A stretch of 64,000 bases of DNA from Litsea cubeba (taxonomy: Eukaryota > Streptophyta > Magnoliopsida > Laurales > Lauraceae). Numbering within the stretch: position 1 is the stretch's first letter; every line of letters starts with the position of its first letter. This document shows positions 55,101 through 64,000 of the stretch, in pieces. The DNA is taken from positions 60,706,321-60,770,320 of the forward strand of contig CM022953.1 in NCBI GenBank assembly GCA_012931725.1, read 5' to 3'. The translations under genes were made by a program, and so were the position numbers. Below the pieces are notes generated by a model. That model was not told the DNA's origin. It did not search any database and saw nothing but the letters and a program-made list of their open reading frames with translations.

Positions 55101-56001
55101 AAAGCTTCACTTCTCTACTGCTTATCATCCGCAGACTGATGGTCAAACTGAAGTTGTTAATAGAAGCCTTGGCCAATTGTTACGTTGCCTTGTACGTGAT
55201 CATATTACTACATGGGATCAAATTCTACCTATGGCTGAATTTGCTTACAACAATTCAGTTAATCGGTCCACGGGTATTTCACCATTTGAAGCAGTCACAG
55301 GTGTTCGACCGCTCTTGCCTATTGATCTTGTCCCTTTACCTGTTGAAGCACGCCCTTGTGCTGAAGCTGATAACTTCATCAAACATATGCAACAAATACA
55401 TGATGAAGTTCGGCGACATATTGCAGCCAGCAATGATAGTTACAAGGCTCATGCAGACAAACGTCGTCGTTTTCTGGAATTTTCTGAAGGAGACATGGTT
55501 ATGGTCCGTATTCATCCGGATAGGTTGCCCCCAGGTGCAAACAAGAAATTACATCCAAGGAATACCGGTCCATTCAAAGTGCTCAAAAAGCTTAGTTCAA
55601 ATGCATATACTCTTGACTTACCGTCTGATATTGGTATCAGCCCTACATTCAATGTTGCCGATCTCACTCTTTATCGTGGGCATGATAATGAAGATGATTC
55701 TGACGAGCAACTCATTACATTACCAGCTGTTCCGCCACCGCCTGATAAAATCATTGATGTTCTTGATGATCAAATTGTTTCTACTCGTCGCGGCGGCTTT
55801 CAAAAGTTCCTTGTTCGTTGGCAAAACAGACCCGTCTCCGATGCTACCTGGATTACTGCTACAGACTTCCAGCGTCTGAATCCAGATCTTTATGAGCGCT
55901 ATCAAGCGATTAACTCGCCGGAGTCGAGTTCTTTCAAGCCGGGGAGAGTTGATGCAGTCCGATCCCTATCCAAGACAGGGACCCACAACCGCAAGCCTTG
56001 A
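52131..56001 (+). pseudogene. Chromovirus pol: protease, RT, RNase H, integrase, chromodomain
   Basis: Three frames are used. Frame one (to 54328): zinc knuckle, protease IIDGGSAMSVIS (about 52605-52640), RT with RMCVDSRAINKITVKYRFPI, MPFGLSNAPSTF and catalytic YFDDILIYS, RNase H ACDASQVGIGGVL. A shift near 54275 leads to frame two (to 54932): SDHEALKHIQ, ADALSRR, integrase finger (HSGGCSGHLGRDKT, CRTCQ) and SMDFVLGLP (first D). A shift in a T run near 54925-54931 leads to frame three (to 56001): SDRDTKF (D), GQTEVVNRS (E), and the C-terminal chromodomain (about 55750-55905: DDQIVSTRRGGFQKFLVRW, SDATWI). The stop at 55999-56001 lies 52 bp inside the 3' LTR. All catalytic residues are kept. 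Confidence 0.88.
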
Positions 56002-56309
56002 CGGACCCTACTGATGGGGTCCACATGTGCTTCACCGTTTCCTAATTTTAGATTAGTAACATTGCTTTGTTTACTTGCTTTCTAAATTTATTGTTAATTA
56101 GAATTAGTAGTTTCCTCATTAGCATACGTGATGCTCTATATAAACAGAAGAGCCCTAATGTAATTTTCATGCTTATTATCAGTTAATCCAAGTTATCTTT
56201 GTGAGTTATCTCTCGTGTCTTATGGTTTGTGCTGTGCCTTAGGGCTAGAATCCATCTTGGATTCGATCAATCCTTCGGGAGATTGATCTATCAATCTCTG
56301 GCTGCGTCA
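55950..56309 (+). repeat. 3' LTR of the chromovirus
   Basis: Identical to 49742-50101 as read. The polypurine tract gccggggagagt directly precedes it. Confidence 0.95.
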
Positions 56310-56314
56310 CCCGG

Positions 56315-57708
56315 CCCTCCTTCCCACTATGAATACTCCTCTCCTTTTCTCCCTCCCTCCCTTTGCAACCCTATCTTAAGCGTGAGCTCGTTCAACGGTT
56401 TACGGATGATGCCACCACCATCTTTTCTAACTCCGAAGACAAGTTTACTCTCCGCAGCTGACTCTTTCTTCTGAATTTTTTTTTTCATACTTATCTTTCT
56501 GGGTTGTTTCATTTTGTATTTCCGTGACCAAGTTACTTCATTCCATCTTGTATCTGTCAATCGTTGGCTTGGGAAAACCATGGATTCCCCTTTTTTTCTT
56601 TTTTCTTTTTTCTTTTCTTGATAACAGTGGATTGCCCCTTTTATTTTATTTTATTTTTATACTGAAACTTTTGCCTTTTATTTTATTTTATCTTTATACT
56701 GAAAATTGTAAAGAACTTATGTTTTATTTTATTCAGGTTGGAATTTCCATCTAGAACAACCCGATACACAAAAAGTAAAAGAACTACTTGGATTTAAAAA
56801 TGGTTCCTGATTTCTTTACATATATATTCATTGTTTTGATTAAATATTACATATTTATTGGATAGATTGAGCATAAAGGCAGTGAAATGCGTATTCCCTA
56901 AACATAAAGGCTCACTTTTAAAATTCTCTTTTGCCTATGTGTTGAACATCTACAAACTGACCATTCCATATAATTTATGAATTTGAGGCATGAAGATATA
57001 TGTGAGATGCAGAGATAGTTACTAAAAAAGTGTGACTCTGTCCTCATATTGTAGAATTGGTGATTTGGTCTCATGCTAGGGTGATTAAAAAATGGTTCCT
57101 TTTTTATCTTTTTTTTTTCACCATAAAGATAAGATGCCCCCAGGCCCCAGGCTTTAATCACCAAACATCTCCTTTCAATTCATCTCATATATATTATATG
57201 TTTAGTTACATTTTTTTTTTCAAACATGTTGAGGTTTATTTTATTTTTTTTATGCATACAAGACAAAACTACATTAAAATTTTAAGTTATTGTAAAGATT
57301 ACTAAATCCAAGTGGTTTTGAGTTGTGGCCACATGAAATGGCACATATATTGCTTTATGTGGGGCCATTTTATTTATACCTACAAAGCTTCTGTGTAATT
57401 TATTTATTTTTATAAAGATTTATATTAATAATTTGATTATTATATGTTTAAAAGTGTTTTCTATATGTCTAACCAAACAATCTTGAATTTTTTTTTGTTG
57501 TTAAAAAGTAATTGCAAAAGCTGAGCTCACCAAACAACATTCTCTTGATAAGCTGCTTTGATTTAGTATATTTCCGGAAGCAACTTTAAAAAACCGAACG
57601 AAACACACCCTTAATCGGCGGGCATATTCAAACTTAAAAAATTTTCTTCCATAGAATAATAGTCCTCAACCACAATGTGTACTCTCTCTCTCTCTCAGGT
57701 TGGTCCAG
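56315..57708. other. AT-rich DNA between the two chromoviruses
   Basis: No gene supported. A 36-bp tandem pair (ttttattttattttat...tatactgaaa) lies at about 56638-56705 and a TC run at 57682-57696. Confidence 0.45.
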
Positions 57709-58754
57709 TGATGGGGACATCAAGCCTAATTCCCCCAATTCCTTCAAGGTCTACCAAAGGAGGAAGCGTAGGGTGGCGGATCAAGCTATGATGTGGATGG
57801 ATGATGTGGATCATGACTTTTCTCGCCAAGAGGGCATAAATCCACCGTTGGATTACCATTACAATGATATCCGACGGTTGGATTTTGGCGGATCTACCAT
57901 TTGAAGGAGAGAAGGCCCCATGTGTGCAATCACATAGAAGGCCCCACTTTGGGAAGTGCCACATGGGTTGAAATAAAAGGGTTTTTAAGGGCCCAGGTTA
58001 TTTAATGAATAATAGAGTCATAAAAGGGGGCCCATCTTCATTAAAGAAGAGAATACAGAATAAGGGGGGCCACCACTTAAAAGAAAATGGCCTTGGGATT
58101 CGTGCGCACAACTCCTCCCTTCCTCTCGTCTCTTGTCTGTTTCTTATTGTTTCTTTTTCTTTTTTTTTATTATGTGATGATGTCATCACTTAGGGCTAAT
58201 ATTAATAGACTGTCTTGGTTTCTTTCTTTCTCATGCTATGCTATCTTGTAATGAACTTTGAGATTAATGAAAGGAATGGATTTTCCCTCTTCTTCTTTGT
58301 GAGTCTCTTGGGTTCCCTTTGCTCAAAGGACGTAACGCCTCCAAATCAGAGTTTGGTGAGAGCCCAATCAAAGGTATCCTCTTCTCTTTCTCTATTTCTT
58401 TTCCTTACGAGCTACCTCCCTGCACTAACCCAATCTCCATTTAAGATCCTAATCATCAGATCTGCGACCCTTGTCGCTGGATCTCAACCCCAAGTTTTTT
58501 CCATTAGCCCATCTCACCCAGCCCCTGTCTGGATAATCACAAGAAATACAAGAAATATCAGTTTTGCACAATACCCATTCATCTGAGAGGGACCTTTACT
58601 GACTGCAAGCCTATTTTGGGATCGGTTACTGATTTTCCCATTAGATTGCAATATTTACCAATATGAATGGTGTGTTTAAAGTTCATATTAATTTTAGTTC
58701 TAAATCTGATCTCATCATACCATATTAGGTTAGATTTCATTTTGTCCTACATCA
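57709..58754 (+). repeat. 5' LTR of the second chromovirus
   Basis: tgatggggac to ctacatca, 1046 bp; ends inferred from TG...CA and the primer site that follows. The partner LTR is outside the window, so the left end is less certain. Confidence 0.7.
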
Positions 58755-58757
58755 ATC

Positions 58758-58770
58758 TTGGTATCAGAGC
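58758..58770 (+). promoter_or_regulatory. Primer-binding site of the second chromovirus
   Basis: ttggtatcagagc shortly after the LTR end. Confidence 0.88.
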
Positions 58771-58886
58771 TTACGATTGCTTAGGGAGTCAAAAAAAAAA
58801 AAAAAAAAAAAGGGTCGCCCAAGTTGGGTCATCATACATCTTATTGCACTGCATCATTTGGAAAGCCATCTGTCTTTCGCATTTGC

Positions 58887-60218
58887 ATGCCCAGGAGAAG
58901 TGGTAAGGACATTCAACCAGAACATCTCAAAATGAATCTTGAACAGTTGTCTAAGAGTATCCAAGAACAGATATTTGGGAGTATCCGAGAAATCTTGGCC
59001 AAAAATAAAGACGACACCGATGCCCGACTGGATGCCTTTCTGCAACAGTCACAAGCCCAAACTGAGGAACTCAAGACTCGTCTTGAGCACATTGAGAGGA
59101 CCCAACACGGTGATATGGCACATCGCCGTAATCGTAACATGAACCATGAGAGGAACCGGGGTAATGAGCGCAATGATGATTCTGACCTCGAATCCGAGGC
59201 TCGGTATGACCGTAGGGCTCGTGGTAAAGAACGGAATGCTGATGAGAAGGCCGTGAAGAGTGTTAAGATAGAAGCACCAACTTTTGATGGTCGCATTGAC
59301 CCGAGAGCCTATTCCGATTGGGAATTGAACATGGACCACTACTTTGAGTGGCATGACATGTCTGAGGAGAGGAGAATTCGATTTGCCAAAATGAAACTGG
59401 TAAGGCAAGCCCGATTGTATTGGTCGGACGTTGAGCATAGGTTACATCAGCGTCGAGAGGAACCCATTGGTACATGGGATGAAATGAACGAGCACTTGTG
59501 GGTTAAATACCTACCCCAGTCTTACCATGATAGACTTTTGGATCAAAGGTCTAACCTCCGACAGGGTAGTATGTCTGTGACTGACTACATCAATAAGTTC
59601 GAGAAACTTAACCTTCGATGTAGGGTCTAAGAAGACCTTCCTGCTAGAATTTCCAAATTTAGGACGGGTCTTCGTCAAGAGTTCCAGCGGAAACTAATCA
59701 CTGTTAAAACAACTAGCCTAGAGGAAATTTACGAAGTAGTACAAAACCTCGAGTCTGCCATGAAAAGTAAATAAGCTAGGCGTAGTGATTACCGCGTAAT
59801 AGATTCTAAGCCTTACTCTTTGAGCGGTAAATCAAATTTTGGAGGTCAACTTCCCAAGACCCCTGCGAATTTACCGCCTGCCATCAAGGACAATAAAGGC
59901 AAAGGAATCGCTGGTGACAGCTCTAAATGGAGCAATTCAGTTACCTGTCACCGTTGTCACGGATTTGGGCATATCGCCCGTGATTGCCCCACCCGAAACC
60001 TTTGCATCGAGGATGTGGAGCGTGAAAGTGATCCAACAGTAGATGACTACATCCCGGATTTTGTGCCTAGTGATGATGATTGTGATGACCCGGAGGATCG
60101 GGTATCCTTTCTTAGATTTGCCCCCTCATGTCATGGAGATGAAAATGCACTAAGCAAAATAGAAGGTGATCCACCTCGTGTGATGGTAGTGAGATGTGCA
60201 TTCCCTCCAAGAAAATGA
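58887..60218 (+). pseudogene. Second chromovirus gag
   Basis: Start at ATG 58887 (MPRRSGKDIQPEHLKMN). A coiled-coil-like N-terminus is followed by an Arg-rich linker and the capsid region (IEAPTFDGRIDPRAYSDWEL, MDHYFEWHDMSEERRIRFAK, WVKYLPQSYHDRLLDQ). TAA at 59628-59630 interrupts it, and another TAA stands near 59771. The zinc knuckle CHRCHGFGHIARDC (about 59946-59987) is followed by an acidic stretch and the link to protease. The frame ends at 60218, where protease continues in another frame. Confidence 0.82.
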
Positions 60219-62589
60219 GGACTGGCGTAGGAGGACTTCCATCTTTCATACCTACATCAAATGCAATGATAAGAGCTGTAAGATCATCATCGACAGTGTA
60301 AGTTGTACCAATGTAGTTTCTGCCAACAATTTGTCTCGTTTAGGCTTGACCCCAGTTCCCCATCCCAAACCTTATGGGACATATTATCTTAGGGAGACCT
60401 TGGATCTACGATTTGGATGTCACCAACTTTGGTCGTACCAACATCTGCGTCTTTAATTTCAAAGATAAAAAGGTGAAGTTGCATCCATTACCTTCTAAAG
60501 ATAAAATTGGCGAGAAGGAGAATAATGAGAAAGCCAACACTAGTGCCTCAAGTTCTAAGACAAAAGGCTTACACATTTTGAGTGCTAGTGAGTTCCAGGC
60601 TGATTTGGAAGAAAGGACTAGCAAGGGCTCCGAGGATGACCCCATTGTTTATGCCATAGTGACTACGGAAGTTCCTAAAGAACCACCTACTAGTATTCCA
60701 CATGAGGTGGAACCTGTCTTCCAGGAGTTTCAGGATGTCTTTCCTGATGAGTTACCAAATGAACTCCCACCCATGCGTGACATCCAACACGCAATTGACC
60801 TTGTCCCAGGAGCGACACTGCCTAATATGCCTCATTACCGAATGAACCCATCGAAACACACAGAAATGAAAAGGCAGGTGGCTGAACTCCTCAACAAGGG
60901 CTTCATTAGGGAGAGCCTAAGCCCTTGTGCTATTCCCGCACTTTTGACCCCAAAGAAAGATGGAACTTGGAGGATGTGCGTGGACAGTCGAGCAATCAAT
61001 AAGATCACTGTCAAGTATTGGTTTTCGATGCCCAGGTTAGATGATATGCTCGACATGATGGCTGGTGCCACTATCTTTTCTAAGATAGATCTTAAGAGTG
61101 GCTACCATCATATTCAAATTCGTCCTGGGGACGAATGGAAAACCGCCTTTAAGACAAAGGACGGGTTGTATGAATGGCTAGTGATGCCATTCGGGTTGTC
61201 CAACGCGCCAAGTACCTTCATGCGCATCATGACACAAGTATTGAGGCCATTCATTGAAAAATTCTTAGTAGTTTACATCGATGACATTCTCATCTATAGT
61301 AATACTAAGGAACAACATCTCAACCACTAGTGGCAAGTTTGTGGTACTTTGCGAAAGGAGCAACTATACGCAAACCTTAAGAAATGCACATTCATGGCAG
61401 ATCGTGTGGTCTTCTTAGATTTCGTAGTTTCTGCGGCAGGTATGTCCGCTGATGCTGAAAAGGTGCGTGCGATTGTTGAATGGAAGACTACATCCAACAT
61501 TCCTGAGGTACATAGTTTCCATGGTCTAGCCACGTTTTATCGTCGTTTCATCAAGGGATTCAGTACCATCATGGCTCCAATTACAGATTGTATGAAAAAG
61601 GGAGAGTTTAATTGGAGCCCGGCTGCTACAAAAGCCGTTCAGGAAATCAAAACCAGAATGACAGAAGCTCATGTCATGCGATTGCCTGACTTTCTAAGGT
61701 TTTTGAAGTAGCCTGTGACACATCTAGCGTTGGAATAGGAGGTGTTCTGAGTCAGGAGGGACACCCCGTTGCTTATTTTAATGAGAAACTGAATGAGGCT
61801 AAACGGTTGAAATATTCCAACTACGAAAGAATTCTATGCAATAGTTCAGTCGTTGAAACATTGGCGACATTACCTGTTACCGCAAGAGTTTGTTTTGTAC
61901 TCGGATCGTGAGGCATTGCGGTACTTGAATTCCCAATCCAAGCTAAAAGGGGAACATGCAAAATGGGTCGAACTATTGCAAGAGTACACTTTCGTTTTGA
62001 AACACAAGGCAGGAGTGGGAGAACAAGCCCGCTGATGCGTTAAGTCGCAGAGTCCATTTAATCCACTCCATGAATGTGGAAGTCATTGGGTTTGATCGTT
62101 TGAGAGATGATTATCCATCATGCCCAGACTTTGGGGACTTGTTTGCATCTCTTTCTGATAATCCTCTGTAGAGCATTGATAGATTCACATTGAAAGATGG
62201 CTATATCTTTCGAGGAAATTAGATTTGCATCCCCCGTACCTCCATGAGAGAATTTCTCATTTGGGAGCTCCACGCTGGTGGAGTAGGTGGCCACTTTGGT
62301 CGTGACAAAATCATTCTTCTTGTGGAGGACCGTTTCTACTGGCTGAGTCTCAAGCGAGACGTCGCGCAGATCATTGAACGCTGTTGCACTTGCCAACAGG
62401 CGAAACAGCGTAAACAGAACACGGGGTTGTACACTCCATTACCAGTGCCTCATGCCCGCAAGACATCAGTATGGATTTTGTGCTTGGGCTTCCGAAGACC
62501 AACAAACAACATAATTCTATACTTGTTGTCATGGATCGTTTTTCTAAAATGGCCCACTTCGTCCCTTGCTCCAAAACATCTGATGCTTC
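60196..62589 (+). pseudogene. Second chromovirus pol, first part (protease remnant, RT, RNase H, integrase start)
   Basis: Protease retains YIKCNDKSCKIIIDSVSCTN, with Val where the active-site Gly should be, and then lacks about 45 codons before GHIILGRPW. RT (60374-61711) has MCVDSRAINKITVKYWFSMP, MPFGLSNAPSTF, catalytic YIDDILIYS and a TAG at 61328-61330. RNase H (from about 61700) changes frame at least twice: ACDTSSVGIGGVLSQEG, then SDREALRYLNSQ. The integrase part shows ADALSRR, a stop near 62170, another near 62220, the finger (HAGGVGGHFGRDK, CCTCQQ) and VMDRFSKMAHFVP before the hAT insertion. Confidence 0.82.
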
Positions 62590-63481
62590 CAGTGTTTTTA
62601 AAAGCGCGAGGCGCATCAAGGCGCTAAGGTCTCCTGGGGCCTAGGCACTAAGGCGCGAGGCAAGGCGGACATTGTTTATAAAAAAATATATTTTGGTATA
62701 GATAGATAATTCACAAAATAGAACAAAAGTAGAACAAATTAGACAGACTGACAAATAATTGGCAAGGAATATTAGAAAAATTCTAAACGTCATAAAGCAT
62801 CCATCACTATAAATGTTAAACATTCAACAAAAGTACCAAAATCCATCAAAACCAATACAACTTCAAAAAGTCAAAAGAACAACACAGATGCTCCTAAGGA
62901 GAACCTAACGAGATTGGTGATAACCTGATGATGTCTTAAAAAAAAAAAAGCCCACAGACCAACCATCCTAGGTCATCTCAAAATTTCAGCATGGGCCCCA
63001 CTGATGGATGGTTAAGTCAGTGATGGCATAAGCAAATATGATTCTTGCCCCACTGATTTGATGATGCGTTTGAAAAAAAAAAAAAAGGCCTCAGACCAGC
63101 CAGTGCAGGTCATCCCAAAATTTCAGCATGGGCCCCACTGGCTGCTAATCAGGCGGATCGCTGGCTGCTGGCTGGTGTTTCTCCTTTCTCCGTTCTCTTC
63201 CCTTTTTTTTTCGTTGGATGATACAGGAAACAACTAGGGCAGGGCACAGCATCTTTATTTATATTAGAAAATTTTCATTTAGCCCCTTCATCTCTTTCTT
63301 TTTAATTTAAAGCCTGGGTGACAATAAGGAGCAAGAGGCGCGCGCCTTGAGCCTAGACCTGAGGCGCGCGCCTCAGGGGCTTTTTTGGGGCCTGTTTAAA
63401 CTCGCCTCGACTTCCATCACTTGAGGCGCAATTGCTGGGCCTTGACGAGCCTTGAGCCTAGGCGCGCTTTTTAAAACCCTG
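62590..63481. mobile_element. Non-autonomous hAT element, 892 bp
   Basis: It opens cagtgtttttaaaagcgcg and closes gcgcgctttttaaaaccctg, inverted ends of hAT type, between 8-bp target copies gatgcttc (62582-62589 and 63482-63489). GC-rich subterminal blocks with gcgcgag, ggcgcgcgcctca and gagcctaggcgc stand at both ends. The middle is AT-rich and non-coding. It interrupts the integrase codons for DAS. Confidence 0.88.
62925..63150. repeat. Direct repeat inside the hAT element, two copies of about 85 bp
   Basis: Both copies contain tgatgatg, an A-run of 12-14, cagacca, ggtcat and caaaatttcagcatgggccc, starting near 62928 and 63060. Confidence 0.85.
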
Positions 63482-63489
63482 GATGCTTC

Positions 63490-64000
63490 GCATGTTGCAA
63501 AAATTTTTATGGAGAAAATTGTTAGTCTTCATGGTGTCCCCAAAACAATTGTGTCTGATCAGGATGTCAAGTTCACTAGTTACTTTTGGAAGACGCCGTG
63601 GAAAATTTTGGGAACAAGACTGTAATTTTCTTTTGCCTACCATCCACAGACCGATAATCAAACGGAGGTAGTGAACAGGAGTTTGGGTAACCTTCTGAGG
63701 TGCCTAGTTGGTGAGCATGTCCGTTCATGGGAGTCTATGTTACCGATTGCGGAGTTTGCATATAACAGTTTGGTAAATAGATCCATAGACATGAGTCCTT
63801 TTGAAGCTGTCACTGGTTATAAACCTAGGATGCCTGTAGATCTCATCCCCATGTCATCCATTCATCGTCCATCTGAGTCAGCTGATGCATTCATCCATCA
63901 CATTCATGCATTGCATAATGAGATCAGACAAAGAATTAATAAGCAAAATGAATATTACAAATCATCTGCTGATTCATACCGTCGGTACATTGAGTTTCAA
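63490..64000 (+). pseudogene. Second chromovirus integrase, continuation after the hAT element
   Basis: Resumes with VAKIFMEKIVSLHGVPKTIV, SDQDVKF (second catalytic D), a stop TAA near 63625, and QTEVVNRS (catalytic E), then AEFAYNS and SPFEAVTGYKP. The chromodomain and 3' LTR would lie beyond the window. Confidence 0.8.

Larger units (their letters stand above)
49742..56309 (+). mobile_element. Chromovirus (Ty3/gypsy) with identical LTRs
   Basis: LTRs 49742-50101 and 55950-56309 (360 bp each, no difference seen) are flanked by cccgg (49737-49741 and 56310-56314). The primer-binding site is at 50104-50117, then a 1.1-kb leader, gag, protease, RT, RNase H, integrase and a chromodomain. The last codons run through the polypurine tract into the 3' LTR. 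Structure and protein motifs point to the CRM/Galadriel side of the chromoviruses; I cannot separate these by eye. Three frameshifts break the polyprotein despite the very recent insertion. Confidence 0.95.
57709..64000 (+). mobile_element. Second chromovirus, decayed, runs off the right edge
   Basis: The 5' LTR is 57709-58754 and the primer-binding site is near 58758. Gag, a truncated protease, RT, RNase H and integrase follow in order; the 3' part lies beyond the window. Protein motifs are the same lineage as the element at 49742 (for example ELPNELPPMRDIQHAID in both), but the LTR is three times longer and unrelated in sequence. Many stops and frameshifts show it is old. An hAT element (62590-63481) sits in integrase. 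Confidence 0.85.

Noticed and set aside
56327..56581. Possible exon at the chromovirus insertion site
   Set aside because: Short frames on both strands, none matching a family I know, and no splice pattern linking to the left flank at 49736.

Overview
This window is nuclear DNA from a flowering plant. The evidence is a RAV-type AP2/B3 transcription factor gene, spliced exons with GT/AG borders, plant LTR-retrotransposon lineages (Ty1/copia Sirevirus and Tork; Ty3/gypsy Tat, Tekay and chromodomain chromoviruses), hAT, CACTA and Mutator-like DNA elements, and a plant-type SINE. The species cannot be named from the sequence. Most of the window is transposable elements, many nested; host genes are few: one intact RAV gene on the minus strand (4700-5737), a first exon at the left edge (114-342) and an orphan last exon of an LLP-homolog-like gene (48359-48495).

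Layout. 1-1670: exon 1 of an unidentified minus-strand gene next to an AT-rich minisatellite and a Mutator-like terminal repeat. 3240-3479: CACTA-type terminus. 4642-5737: RAV gene, with a 55-bp tandem duplication across its stop codon. 7122-9215: ruined Tekay element, itself hit by a Sirevirus-like LTR. 10310-10442: near-perfect 60-bp GC-rich inverted repeat. 10595-21016: complete Tat-lineage gypsy element (TSD catag), minus strand, with an antisense spliced gene (11417-14086). 21652-31235: gag-only Sirevirus (TSD ggttt) whose right LTR is split by a second, much younger Sirevirus (25032-30665, TSD agatg) that keeps pol but has lost most of gag and all of protease. 34316-34443: SINE. 35922-36450: hAT MITE. 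36733-41706: Tnt1-like Tork element (TSD acatt) lacking RNase H. 43081-45574: Pack-MULE-like element carrying pieces of a C2-domain gene, a U-box/ARM-type gene and a retroelement leader. 49742-56309: chromovirus with identical 360-bp LTRs (TSD cccgg). 57709-64000: second, decayed chromovirus, interrupted by an 892-bp hAT element (62590-63481, TSD gatgcttc) and running off the window.

Relative ages by reading the LTR pairs by eye: chromovirus 49742 (no difference seen in 360 bp) and inner Sirevirus (1 substitution, 2 single-base indels in about 1.23 kb) are youngest; then Tat (about 3 substitutions, 5 single-base indels in 503 bp), Tork (about 6 substitutions in 319 bp) and outer Sirevirus (about 5 percent). 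Young elements nevertheless carry frameshifts, several in homopolymers, so uncorrected assembly indels are a real possibility.

The most unusual items are the complementary pair of nested defective Sireviruses, the Pack-MULE with several captured fragments and a sister copy at the left edge, the coding 45-bp minisatellite between the two RNase H domains of the Tat polyprotein, and arrays of short GC-rich palindromes upstream of the TATA box in three different Sirevirus-type LTRs.
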